Source: an uncultured Paracoccaceae bacterium (GTDB lineage Bacteria; Pseudomonadota; Alphaproteobacteria; Rhodobacterales; Rhodobacteraceae). Taken from it: a stretch of 64,000 bases of DNA. Under the pieces are notes generated by a model that searched no databases, was not told the origin of the DNA, and worked only from the letters and a program-made list of their open reading frames with translations. Location: assembly GCA_947496605.1 (NCBI GenBank), contig CANMDF010000001.1, forward strand, positions 1-64,000, read 5' to 3'. Position 1 is the first letter of the stretch, and the number at the start of each line of letters is the position of its first letter. This document shows, piece by piece, positions 1 to 8,997 of this stretch. A program made the translations under genes and the position numbers.

Positions 1-1117
<1,117 letters not shown>

Positions 1118-1121
<4 letters not shown>

Positions 1122-1936
1122 AACGGCTTCTGTCTGCTCTGTTTTTGGCAATTTTGCCAATGCCAGCAATTAGTCAGAACACATCAGAATGTCAGGCGCA
1201 TTGGGCCGAGATTACCGAGGCTGTTGGGCCGCTTGGACAGGTTATCCCAGTGACCGGTATCACCGCCGGCAAGAATGGATGGTGTGAAATTGCGGTCGAC
1301 AATCTGGCAAGCCTTGGAATGTCGCTGGACGAAGCACAGTTTCGTCTAGATCAGATGCCAGAACCTGTTGCAGGTGGGCGCGCCATTGAGGTCGCGTTGT
1401 CTGGGCTAAGGACGCCTGTCGGTACGTTTGACGGCACTGCAGCGCTCGGATTGGATGTCGAAAACGGTGCGGTGCGTTTGCAGCAATTGGAATTGCATGC
1501 ACCTGACGGACGCGGTTTGCGTGCGACAGCGGATTTAAGGATCGCAGCGTTGACTGGGATTGGCGGCAGCCCCGAAACGGAAACAAACAGAGTGAGTGTC
1601 GATCTTGTTGTAACGCCAGAATTCACTGCCGCGACCAGCATTGATTTTTCCGAAGTGACCCGCACAGCTGTCGACAATGCACTGCGCGGTATAAGTGATG
1701 CCCAGATTAGCGCCAAATCGCAGCGCGAATTTTTGCGTTTCATTGGAGCCGCTTTAAATGCACGTGGTACGCTGAGCGTCGCAGGCGAAGGTGCAGGTGA
1801 CGTTACGATTTTTCAGATATTGCGTCCGTTCCTTGCGTTGGGCCGAAACCCATCGGATGCTGCCATTTCTGCGGCGTTTAATATGGCACTGGAGGGTGTC
1901 ACCCTTGATCTGACTTGGAAGCCGGGGCGCATGTGA
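1118..1936 (+). CDS. Conserved secreted protein of unknown function
   Basis: 272 residues starting at a GTG that overlaps the ftsY stop codon. Residues 1 to about 19 form a classic Sec signal peptide (two basic residues, a Leu/Ala-rich core, then a small-residue cleavage site before QN), so the protein is probably periplasmic. The mature part has one Cys pair candidate (early CQAHW and a later WCEIA). I do not recognise a catalytic motif. Its downstream neighbour again starts inside its stop codon, so ftsY, this gene and the EamA transporter form one tight cluster, but that does not reveal a function. Confidence 0.7.
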
Positions 1937-2844
1937 ATGATCTGGGCGCATGGCTGGTCGCGCAGGCGGGCACGCCAGAGGGTGCCCGGCTTGCCACGAT
2001 CCTTGCTTTGGTGTCGGCGCTGGCCCACGCAATTTTCGGCGCGATGCAAAAAGGGCGCTACGATCCCTGGCTGACGCGCGGAGCGATTGATGCCTGGCTT
2101 TGTGTGTTGTCTGCCCCAATTGCATTGTTCGTGGTCCCTTGGCCTAATTTCACCACTGCGGTCATTCTGGTCGGGGCGATTATTGTTCATTTCGCCTATA
2201 AGGTCACAATGGCCTTGGCCTATGAGAGGGCTGCCTACACTGTGGTCTATCCAGTCGTGCGCGGGACCGGGCCATTGGTCACGGTTATCGCTGCGTCACT
2301 GTTTTTTGGAGAGCATTTTACCTTCGTTCAATGGATTGGTGTGGCCTGCCTGTCGGGTGGTATTCTCTTGCTGGCAGTGCGCAATATCGTTGACGAAGTG
2401 ATTGATCCGCGCACGCTGAAAATCGGGTTGTTATGGGCACTCGTCGGGGGGTGCCTTGTGGCGATATACACGACTTATGATGCGTTTGGCATTCGCCAAA
2501 CACCTGATCCTTTCACGTTTTTGGCATGGTTCTTCTTTGTGACGGCCATCGATTTCCCGTTGTTGGCTATTTGGCATTACCGACGTTTGAAAGTGCAACC
2601 AGTGCTGGGTCCATTGGTCTGGCGTGGCTTTGTCGGGGCGATCATTGCATGGATCAGTTTCGGTGGCGTTTTGCTGGCCACGCGCTTGGATAAAGTGGGC
2701 GAAGCAGCTGTCTTGCGCGAAACCTCGGTCGTCTTTGCGGCCTTGATCGGCTGGTTTATCTTGGGCGAGAAAGTTGGGCCTCGCCGTCTGTTCTTGATGT
2801 GTTTGGTTGCGCTTGGCGCTGTCATCGTAGAAATGGGTGGATAA
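1933..2844 (+). CDS. EamA/DMT-family transporter
   Basis: About 303 residues from the GTG at 1933, which overlaps the upstream stop; an upstream in-frame start at 1915 lies inside the previous gene and is less likely. The protein is almost entirely hydrophobic segments with short polar turns, and shows the internal repeat expected of ten-helix drug/metabolite transporters, including a late GWFILGEKVG-type motif typical of EamA domains. It is an inner-membrane permease whose substrate cannot be read from sequence; DMT family members export amino acids, metabolites or drugs. Confidence 0.85.
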   Translation: MNDLGAWLVAQAGTPEGARLATILALVSALAHAIFGAMQKGRYDPWLTRGAIDAWLCVLSAPIALFVVPWPNFTTAVILVGAIIVHFAYKVTMALAYERAAYTVVYPVVRGTGPLVTVIAASLFFGEHFTFVQWIGVACLSGGILLLAVRNIVDEVIDPRTLKIGLLWALVGGCLVAIYTTYDAFGIRQTPDPFTFLAWFFFVTAIDFPLLAIWHYRRLKVQPVLGPLVWRGFVGAIIAWISFGGVLLATRLDKVGEAAVLRETSVVFAALIGWFILGEKVGPRRLFLMCLVALGAVIVEMGG

Positions 2845-2855
2845 GGGAGACCTCT

Positions 2856-3467
2856 ATGGCCGAAAAAGCGATCAATCCGATACTGAAACAAGTTCTAGAG
2901 CTTGGACCGACGCTTGCGTTCTTTTTGCTCTATCTGCGTTGGCGGGACGAGACATTCACGTTCGGTGGTACAGACTACACTGGGTTCATTGTTGCGGCCT
3001 TGGTCTTTGTTCCGATCTTGTTGATCGCAATGGGAATCTTATGGGCTTTGACGGGCAAGTTAAGCCGGATGCAGGTTTTTACGGCCTTCATGGTGATCTT
3101 TTTTGGTGGCCTCACCGCGTATTTTAATGATGAGCGCTTCTTCAAAATGAAGACAACGATTGTCTATGGTTTCATGGCCGGCATACTGGGTATCGGACTG
3201 CTGCGCGGTCAAAGCTATCTGAAGTACGTGATGGAAGAATTTCTGCCAATGGAACACGAGGGCTGGATGATCTTCACACGTCGTCTTTGCTATATGTTTG
3301 CGGCCCTTGGCATTGCAAACGAGATCATCTGGCGCACACAGTCGACTGATTTGTGGGTCAAGCTAGAGACCTTTGCGTTTCCTGCTGTCCTGATGGTCTT
3401 TTTGTGGGTGCAGATATTCAGATTGCAAAAGTATTTTATCGAACCGGAAGAAGAGACCGAAAGCTAG
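2856..3467 (+). CDS. yciB: Inner-membrane protein YciB / septation protein A (IspZ)
   Basis: 203 residues from the ATG at 2856, preceded by AAGGGAG at a good distance. It has about five membrane helices and the family hallmarks: N-terminal LELGPTLAFF, an internal GGLTAYFNDERFFKMK-like stretch, and a C-terminal basic tail. YciB/IspZ family proteins are inner-membrane proteins linked to cell-envelope synthesis and septation. It lies 11 bases behind the EamA gene and its 3' end faces the PilZ gene across 13 bases. Placement next to ftsY is common in Rhodobacterales. Confidence 0.9.
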   Translation: MAEKAINPILKQVLELGPTLAFFLLYLRWRDETFTFGGTDYTGFIVAALVFVPILLIAMGILWALTGKLSRMQVFTAFMVIFFGGLTAYFNDERFFKMKTTIVYGFMAGILGIGLLRGQSYLKYVMEEFLPMEHEGWMIFTRRLCYMFAALGIANEIIWRTQSTDLWVKLETFAFPAVLMVFLWVQIFRLQKYFIEPEEETES

Positions 3468-3480
3468 GTTGCGACGACGC

Positions 3481-3807
3481 TTAGTAATTCGCGTGTATAA
3501 ATCCGACAGCCCCGCGCATTTGATTGCGCGCCCCGTCGCGCCTGTAACGCAACGTATCCACTTGAACCCCTGTTAACTGCGGTCTGAACACGATTCCAAT
3601 TCTTTCACCGACAGCCCAACAGACAACAGCAGATAGATCATTGTTGAGGACTCTAAATCGGATTTTGTCCCCACGTCGTAACCCCCGCGATCCCATAATC
3701 TGGGCGCCTGTATTGTTCACGTCGGTGATACGACATTGCTGCCGTCCCGTCGGCGTAGACAACTGAATCGGATACTGGGTTTGGTAACGATGGGAACGAT
3801 ACTGCAT
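3481..3807 (-). CDS. PilZ-domain protein, putative c-di-GMP effector
   Basis: 108 residues, essentially one PilZ domain. The N-terminal arginine motif is R4-S-H-R7 and the second motif is D29-V-N-N-T-G34, close to the canonical D/N-x-S-x-x-G but with Thr for Ser. The remaining residues fit the beta-barrel. PilZ domains bind cyclic di-GMP and control motility, polysaccharide export or adhesion through partner proteins. It is monocistronic here and faces yciB, so the partner is not evident. Binding of c-di-GMP is likely but not certain given the altered second motif. Confidence 0.8.
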   Translation of the reverse strand: MQYRSHRYQTQYPIQLSTPTGRQQCRITDVNNTGAQIMGSRGLRRGDKIRFRVLNNDLSAVVCWAVGERIGIVFRPQLTGVQVDTLRYRRDGARNQMRGAVGFIHANY

Positions 3808-3863
3808 AGCGGTGCCATTTTTTGTGGTGGCACTTAGATTACGGCGCTTAACCTAACAATTCG

Positions 3864-4571
3864 TTACGTTGGTTTGGTAAAAAGCACAGACTGGGCCTGA
3901 CTATCTTTGCGGAAATCACCTCGCTTTTCGGCAGCAACCGCCCGTCCGCGTTGTACCCCGGGCCGGGCGCCCATCATCTCAAGCCAGCGGGCCATATGCG
4001 GCTTGTCGTCCAGCGTTTGCTGTTGTCCTTCCCACAAAGAAGCCCAGCCCCAGATTGAGATATCGGCGATTGAGAAGAAATCCCCAGCGACATACGCGTG
4101 CTTGGCCAATTGACGGTCAAGCACACCATATAAGCGTCCTGTTTCCTTGCGATAACGGTCTTTTGCGTAGGGCAAGTCATTGGGAGGGTCCATCGCAGGC
4201 GCATACTTGAGGAAATGGTGTGCTTGCCCTGCCATCGGTCCAAGGCCGCCCATTTGCCACATCAGCCATTGGTCGACGTTGACGCGGTCACGCGTTGTTT
4301 CACCATAAAGCTTGCCTGTCTTGCGTGCGAGGTATTGCAGGATCGCCCCGGATTCGAAAACGGATATAGGTGCGCCATCTGGCCCATCATGGTCCACAAT
4401 CGCAGGCATCCGGTTGTTTGGCGAAATTGCAAGAAACTCTGGCTTGAATTGATCACCAGCACCGATGTCGATCAGATGCAAATTGTAGGGCAATGCCAGT
4501 TCTTCAAGCACGATTGAGGCTTTCCAGCCGTTCGGCGTTGGCCAAAAATAAAGATCAATCGGTTGGGTCAT
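3864..4571 (-). CDS. Glutathione S-transferase family protein (Ure2/YfcG-like)
   Basis: 235 residues from the ATG whose complement is at 4569-4571; AGAAGGA lies just upstream, so the longer open frame to 4703 is rejected. The N-terminal thioredoxin-like domain has TPNGWK near residue 10, the cis-proline motif MPAIVD near 55 and ESGAI near 70, followed by an all-helical C-terminal domain. The pattern matches Ure2p/YfcG-type transferases, which use glutathione in disulfide reduction or conjugation in the cytoplasm. It is divergent from metZ, with the SAM-II leader between them. Confidence 0.88.
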   Translation of the reverse strand: MTQPIDLYFWPTPNGWKASIVLEELALPYNLHLIDIGAGDQFKPEFLAISPNNRMPAIVDHDGPDGAPISVFESGAILQYLARKTGKLYGETTRDRVNVDQWLMWQMGGLGPMAGQAHHFLKYAPAMDPPNDLPYAKDRYRKETGRLYGVLDRQLAKHAYVAGDFFSIADISIWGWASLWEGQQQTLDDKPHMARWLEMMGARPGVQRGRAVAAEKRGDFRKDSQAQSVLFTKPT

Positions 4572-4671
4572 ATTGCAGTCCTTCTCACGCGTTGCACCAC
4601 CATCGCATGATGGGCGCAAAGGGCAAGTTACACTGGCTTGACGCAGCGTTGGCACAGGCGTATGCGTTGGC

Positions 4672-4725
4672 ACGTGGCGATTTGTTACCGGATTGCGGGC
4701 CACGTTAAATATGCTGCTAAAGAGG
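4672..4725 (+). promoter_or_regulatory. SAM-II riboswitch aptamer upstream of metZ
   Basis: A seven-pair stem (ACGTGGC at 4672-4678 with GCCACGT at 4699-4705) encloses a loop containing GATTTGTTACCGGATTGC. It is followed by TTAAATATGCTGCTAAAGAGG (4706-4725). The conserved GATTT, CC, ATTGC, TTAAA and GCTAAA-AGG elements and their spacing match the SAM-II (metA-type) pseudoknot of alphaproteobacteria, which binds S-adenosylmethionine. It sits 79 bases before the metZ start and 17 bases before a terminator hairpin, so it probably switches metZ off when SAM is abundant. Confidence 0.88.
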
Positions 4726-4741
4726 ATTGCGGGTTTTCATG

Positions 4742-4774
4742 CCCCGATACCTTTTCCCGGTGTCGGGGTTTTTT
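4742..4774 (+). terminator. Intrinsic terminator of the metZ leader
   Basis: CCCCGATACC (4742-4751) pairs with GGTGTCGGGG (4759-4768), ten pairs including one T-G wobble, with a seven-base loop, followed directly by TTTTTT at 4769-4774. It lies between the SAM-II aptamer and the metZ start, the position expected for a transcription-attenuating expression platform. Confidence 0.9.
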
Positions 4775-4803
4775 ATTGCGCAAATTGCGCACGAGGACGG
4801 ACA

Positions 4804-5979
4804 ATGAAGACGTGGAAGAAACGCACCAAAGCGGTGCACACAGGGACAAGACGCAGCCAATATAACGAGGTCAGTGAAGCGATCTTTATGACCCAAGGTT
4901 TCGTCTACGACACCGCCGAAGATGCAGAAGCGCGGTTCATCAAATCGGGCGATGATGAATTCATCTATGCCCGTTACGGAAACCCAACAGTTGCGATGTT
5001 CGAAGATCGTATTGCCGCCTTAGAGGGTGCCGAAGCCGGGTTTGCGACGGCATCTGGTATGGCTGCGGTCAATGGTGCGCTGTCCTCAATGCTGCGTGCT
5101 GGCGATCATGTGGTTTCTGCGCGGGCCCTTTTTGGGTCCTGCCTCTATATTCTTGAGGAAATCCTGACCCGTTATGGCGTCGAAGTGACCTTTGTGGATG
5201 GCACCGACCTTGCCGCATGGAAGACTGCGATCCGCCCCGATACCAAAGTTGTCTTTTTTGAAAGCATCTCAAATCCGACATTGGAAGTCATTGATATTGA
5301 GGCTGTTTCCAAGCTGGCCCACGCGGTTGATGCAACAGTGATTATTGACAACGTCTTTGCCACGCCTGTCTATTCGGATGCCATAGCACAGGGTGCGGAC
5401 GTCGTCGTTTACTCAGCCACGAAACACATCGACGGGCAGGGGCGTGCGCTGGGCGGCGTGATCTTGGGGTCGCGCGAATTCATTCGCGGCACGGTCGAAC
5501 CTTACATGAAGCACACGGGTGGTTCGATGTCACCTTTCACCGCCTGGGTCATGCTGAAAGGGCTTGAAACCATGGATCTGCGCGTGCGCGCGCAGGCGAC
5601 AACGGCCCAGTATTTGGCGGAAAACCTTGAGGCTGATGGCAAGCTGGCGCAAGTGATTTTTCCTGGTTTGCCAAGTCATGCGCAGAACGCATTGACGACT
5701 GCCCAAATGGAAGCCGGCGGAACCGTTCTGTCGATTGACGCAGGATCGCAGGCCGCCGCGTTCAAGTTGCTGAACGCGCTAGAGATTTGGACGATTTCAA
5801 ACAATCTGGGGGATGCAAAATCGATTGCAACCCATCCGGCAACGACAACCCATCAGCGATTGTCAGACGACACCAAAGCGATGCTGGGGATTACGCCGGG
5901 ATTGATTAGACTGAGTGTCGGTCTGGAAGATTCGGGCGATCTATTGGCGGATTTACGCGCTGCAATCGCGGTGATGTGA
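4804..5979 (+). CDS. metZ: O-succinylhomoserine sulfhydrylase MetZ
   Basis: 391 residues from the ATG at 4804, with AGGA upstream. A longer open frame from 4693 would run through the riboswitch and terminator and is rejected. It is a Cys/Met-metabolism PLP enzyme of fold type I: the PLP lysine is K207 in YSATKHIDGQGR, a MetZ-like signature, and the D-N-V-F-A-T-P motif precedes it. It makes homocysteine from O-succinyl- (or O-acetyl-) homoserine and sulfide in methionine biosynthesis. SAM-II control upstream supports this role. Confidence 0.95.
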   Translation: MKTWKKRTKAVHTGTRRSQYNEVSEAIFMTQGFVYDTAEDAEARFIKSGDDEFIYARYGNPTVAMFEDRIAALEGAEAGFATASGMAAVNGALSSMLRAGDHVVSARALFGSCLYILEEILTRYGVEVTFVDGTDLAAWKTAIRPDTKVVFFESISNPTLEVIDIEAVSKLAHAVDATVIIDNVFATPVYSDAIAQGADVVVYSATKHIDGQGRALGGVILGSREFIRGTVEPYMKHTGGSMSPFTAWVMLKGLETMDLRVRAQATTAQYLAENLEADGKLAQVIFPGLPSHAQNALTTAQMEAGGTVLSIDAGSQAAAFKLLNALEIWTISNNLGDAKSIATHPATTTHQRLSDDTKAMLGITPGLIRLSVGLEDSGDLLADLRAAIAVM

Positions 5980-6000
5980 ATGGGTGACGTCAGGATGAAA

Positions 6001-6040
6001 ATAGGGTTAAGTTAGCGAGGGTTACGCCCTATGAGAGGCC
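6001..6040 (+). promoter_or_regulatory. Stem-loop leader of folE2, possible folate-responsive element
   Basis: ATAGGGT (6001-6007) pairs with GCCCTAT (6026-6032), seven pairs including one wobble, closing an 18-base loop. The likely Shine-Dalgarno GAGAGG (6033-6038) begins immediately after the stem. The 5' side also holds the palindrome TGACGTCA at 5984-5991. THF-II riboswitches are known from alphaproteobacterial folE leaders and overlap the ribosome-binding site, but I cannot match this leader to that consensus base by base, so only the stem is certain. Confidence 0.35.
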
Positions 6041-6046
6041 CTTTCC

Positions 6047-7258
6047 ATGACTGATCCGCGCGCGGAGCTACAGCGTATCTATAAAGAAATCATTGGAAAT
6101 TCCGATGAGCGGCCCCATCTTGGGGTGTCTAACGCACCGATGGGGGGCTCAGATATGAATATCCACTCACCCGATATGAACCGTGAACCGACACGTGAAG
6201 AGGCGGAAGCCGCTTTGGCACTGCTGCGCCGCTGGGCTGGAGATGTCACAGCTGAAGAGGTGGCGACGCTTGATCCGTTGGTCTCGCGACTGATCCCCGG
6301 ACAAGAGGTGTCCAACTATCCCGCCTTGGCCCGTGCCTATCCTGAAGATTTTGAGGTGGACGATGCCTACAAAGCATCAATGCCTGACTTGCAGAACGGG
6401 CCTTCCAGCCTGATCCGGGGTGCCCAGCAGCAAATCCAGCATGTTGGCATTTCCAACTTTCGCCTGCCCATCCGTTTTAGGACCCGTGACAATGGTGATC
6501 TGACGCTTGAAACCTCTGTCACTGGTACAGTTTCACTAGAGGCTGAAAAGAAGGGCATCAACATGTCCCGCATCATGCGGACATTCTATAAACATGCGGA
6601 AGAAACCTTTAGCTTTGAGGTAATTGAGCGTGCCTTGGATGCTTATAAATCTGATCTAGACAGCTTTGACGCCCGCATTCAGATGCGTTTTAGCTTTCCA
6701 ATGAAGGTGGAAAGCCTGCGGTCTGGTCTGGAAGGGTATCAATATTACGACATCGCGCTGGAATTGGTTGAGAGCGCGGGCGTACGCAAAAAGATCGTAC
6801 ATCTTGATTATGTGTATTCATCCACTTGCCCGTGTTCGCTTGAACTGTCTGAACATGCCCGCCAATTCCGTGGACAGCTGGCGACACCGCATTCGCAACG
6901 ATCTGTCGCGCGGATATCGGTGTTGCTGGAAGATGGCGGCGATGTGCTGTGGTTTGAGGACCTGATTGATCGCGCCCGTGCGGCCGTGCCTACGGAAACG
7001 CAAGTCATGGTCAAGCGCGAAGATGAGCAGGCTTTTGCTGAACTGAACGCCGCAAATCCAATTTTTGTCGAAGACGCGGCACGCCTGTTTACTGAGCAGC
7101 TTCAGACAGATACGCGTGTCTCTGATTTTCGCGTGATTGCGAGCCACCAGGAAAGCCTGCACAGCCATGATGCGGTGTCGGTATTAACCGAAGGCGAGAC
7201 GTTCGCAGCAGAGAGCATTGATCCGCGGCTGTTTGCGTCGCTGTTCCACGTGGGCTGA
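6047..7258 (+). CDS. folE2: GTP cyclohydrolase I type B (FolE2)
   Basis: Opens folate synthesis by converting GTP to dihydroneopterin triphosphate; the type IB enzyme is unrelated in metal use to FolE. The C261-P-C263 motif (STCPCS) contains the family's active-site cysteine, and the QQIQHVGISNFRLP and HDAVSVL regions are also typical. At 403 residues it is longer than most family members. An internal ATG at 6155 (residue 37, before MNIHSPD, where many homologues begin) would give 367 residues, so the start is uncertain. The gene follows metZ by 67 bases. Confidence 0.92.
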   Translation: MTDPRAELQRIYKEIIGNSDERPHLGVSNAPMGGSDMNIHSPDMNREPTREEAEAALALLRRWAGDVTAEEVATLDPLVSRLIPGQEVSNYPALARAYPEDFEVDDAYKASMPDLQNGPSSLIRGAQQQIQHVGISNFRLPIRFRTRDNGDLTLETSVTGTVSLEAEKKGINMSRIMRTFYKHAEETFSFEVIERALDAYKSDLDSFDARIQMRFSFPMKVESLRSGLEGYQYYDIALELVESAGVRKKIVHLDYVYSSTCPCSLELSEHARQFRGQLATPHSQRSVARISVLLEDGGDVLWFEDLIDRARAAVPTETQVMVKREDEQAFAELNAANPIFVEDAARLFTEQLQTDTRVSDFRVIASHQESLHSHDAVSVLTEGETFAAESIDPRLFASLFHVG

Positions 7259-7259
7259 T

Positions 7260-7709
7260 TTAAGCAAGCACTGGCGTCATTGCAGCGCTCGCATAGCAAC
7301 CTAGCACCATATCCCATCCGGTCAGATAACTTGTACTGACCGCATCAGCCGTATCGCCAAGGATGTCAAAACCGCCGTGCGCCAAATCGCAACGCGTGCC
7401 ATCTTTGGTTTCGGTGAATGTTACGGTCACCACGGTTGCCTCAGATGCAGGCCGACCGGGATGCCAAGTGAAGGATAAGAAAACACCGGGATCATAGGCA
7501 ATCAGTGTTCCCCAGATATCAGTCGCACCTTCTTCGCTCTTCTCGATGATGTCGCCGTCCTTATGACCAGGAAATGTGATCTTTGCTTTTTCTCCGAAAA
7601 CAGAATGCGTTTCAGTCGGCCACCAAGTGTCCATATTATCTGTGAACAAGGTGAAGGCCTCGGTCGGTGTCAGTGGAACGACCAGACTTTTGTTGATGGG
7701 GTCATGCAT
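7260..7709 (-). CDS. SRPBCC/AHSA1-domain protein paired with an ArsR regulator
   Basis: 149 residues from the ATG at 7709. The sequence has the AHSA1-like pattern (PLTPTEAFTLFT, a WWP motif, GDIIEKSEEG, then LSFTWHPGRP, a conserved AHSA1 stretch), forming a helix-grip fold with a ligand cavity. Function in such pairs is not established; many bind small hydrophobic molecules. Its start overlaps the end of the ArsR gene by eight bases (7702-7709), so the two are co-translated. It ends one base from folE2, on the opposite strand. Confidence 0.85.
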   Translation of the reverse strand: MHDPINKSLVVPLTPTEAFTLFTDNMDTWWPTETHSVFGEKAKITFPGHKDGDIIEKSEEGATDIWGTLIAYDPGVFLSFTWHPGRPASEATVVTVTFTETKDGTRCDLAHGGFDILGDTADAVSTSYLTGWDMVLGCYASAAMTPVLA

Positions 7710-8022
7710 TGTCTTTCTCCTTGGCTTGGTCAGTGGCAGCTTGGGCAAAGGCAGCAAGTGCATCGTCCCAAAGGGTATCAAGGTAACGGCGCAGGGTGTC
7801 TACGCCTTCAGGTGCGATCGCATAAAGCCTGCGATTGCCTTGTGGTGTGACCGTCAAAAGCCCCGCATCAGAAAGCACACGCAGGTGCTGGCTGACTGCA
7901 GGTCTGCTGATCGTCATGCCCTCAGCAATGGCGCCGACAGGCAGTGCACCAGATCTTAATCGGTCAATAATTACACGACGTGTTGGATCGGCAAGGGCAG
8001 TGATTGCATCTTCGTAATTCAT
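7702..8022 (-). CDS. ArsR-family transcriptional regulator
   Basis: 106 residues, a single winged helix-turn-helix domain: ALADPTRRVIIDRLRSG at the N-terminus, recognition helix SRPAVSQHLRVLSDAGLL (about residues 39-56), and a basic wing. No metal-binding cysteines are visible, so it is more like the SdpR/AHSA1-linked ArsR group than the metal sensors. It is the first gene of a two-gene operon with the SRPBCC protein. A perfect palindrome directly before its start codon suggests autorepression. Confidence 0.9.
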   Translation of the reverse strand: MNYEDAITALADPTRRVIIDRLRSGALPVGAIAEGMTISRPAVSQHLRVLSDAGLLTVTPQGNRRLYAIAPEGVDTLRRYLDTLWDDALAAFAQAATDQAKEKDNA

Positions 8023-8037
8023 GACTTACCGTAAGTC
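8023..8037. promoter_or_regulatory. Probable ArsR operator
   Basis: GACTTAC-C-GTAAGTC is a perfect 15-base inverted repeat with seven-base arms, abutting the ArsR start codon. A further CTTAC half-site follows at 8042-8046. The position suits a repressor blocking its own transcription or translation start region. Confidence 0.7.
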
Positions 8038-8154
8038 GTGGCTTACGATTCGTCAAACGTTTCTTACCAGCCCTTGAAGCCCCTGACACCGAACACTAGA
8101 CTCTGTCAGGAACGTGAAACGCGGACGGACTCGTCCGAATATGAGGCAGTAAAT

Positions 8155-8775
8155 ATGCAAGACCCCGTCGAGACTTATATGAACCTTGTCCCAATGGTGG
8201 TCGAACAGACCGCACGGGGTGAGCGCGCTTACGATATTTTCTCTCGTTTGTTGAAAGAGCGGATCATTTTTGTGAATGGTCCAGTGCACGACGGTATGAG
8301 CCAGCTGATTGTCGCCCAGCTGCTGCACCTCGAATCCGAGAACCCGAAAAAAGAGATCAGCATGTATATCAACAGCCCGGGTGGCGTGGTCACATCTGGT
8401 TTGTCGATCTACGACACGATGCAATACATCCGTCCCAAGGTCAGCACACTGGTCATTGGACAGGCGGCATCGATGGGATCGCTGTTGCTGACAGCCGGTC
8501 ATGAAGGCATGCGTTTCTCCCTCCCAAACAGCCGCGTGATGGTGCATCAGCCGTCTGGTGGGTATCAGGGGCAGGCGACGGACATTATGATCCACGCAGC
8601 CGAGACACAGAAACTGAAGACTCGCTTGAATGAAATTTACGTCAAGCACACGGGCAACACCCTGAAAAAGGTCGAAGCCGCTCTTGAGCGTGACAACTTT
8701 ATGTCGCCTGAAGAAGCCAAAGAATGGGGTCTCATCGACGAGATTGTTGAGAACCGGAACAAGGCTGACGACTAA
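8155..8775 (+). CDS. clpP: ATP-dependent Clp protease proteolytic subunit ClpP
   Basis: 206 residues from the ATG at 8155; the open frame extends upstream but lacks family similarity there. The catalytic triad is S106 (GQAASMGS), H131 (MVHQPSGG) and D180, each exactly five residues earlier than in E. coli ClpP. ClpP forms the tetradecameric peptidase fed by ClpX or ClpA. A six-pair hairpin (8122-8137) lies in the leader. clpX follows after a terminator, so the pair is adjacent but probably separately promoted. Confidence 0.97.
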   Translation: MQDPVETYMNLVPMVVEQTARGERAYDIFSRLLKERIIFVNGPVHDGMSQLIVAQLLHLESENPKKEISMYINSPGGVVTSGLSIYDTMQYIRPKVSTLVIGQAASMGSLLLTAGHEGMRFSLPNSRVMVHQPSGGYQGQATDIMIHAAETQKLKTRLNEIYVKHTGNTLKKVEAALERDNFMSPEEAKEWGLIDEIVENRNKADD

Positions 8776-8800
8776 AGTTTACTGCGGCGTTATGATGCAC

Positions 8801-8822
8801 AAACGCGGCTTCGGCCGCGTTT
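8801..8822 (+). terminator. Terminator hairpin after clpP
   Basis: AAACGCGGC (8801-8809), loop TTCG, GCCGCGTTT (8814-8822): a perfect nine-pair stem with a UUCG tetraloop, followed by GTCATTTT. It lies 25 bases after the clpP stop. Confidence 0.85.
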
Positions 8823-8997
8823 GTCATTTTAATGCCCAATTATCGTTTCATAACCTTCGTGCAGGGCCATTAGCGGGTTGTTAACGACAATTTGCTTATG
8901 CTCATTTTGACATTGTGGACCTTGGCGGGCTGTCCTAGTGTTAGAGATACGGCAGCCCGATTTATGTTTGATCGGCCCACGGGCCAAGAGGTTTGAG

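Noticed and set aside
4693..4803. Earlier start of metZ
   Set aside because: The upstream frame runs through the SAM-II aptamer and terminator; the ATG at 4804 has a proper ribosome site and fits the family length.
8074..8100. Heat-shock (RpoH) promoter before clpP
   Set aside because: CTTGAAG is present, but no convincing -10 element lies at the right distance.
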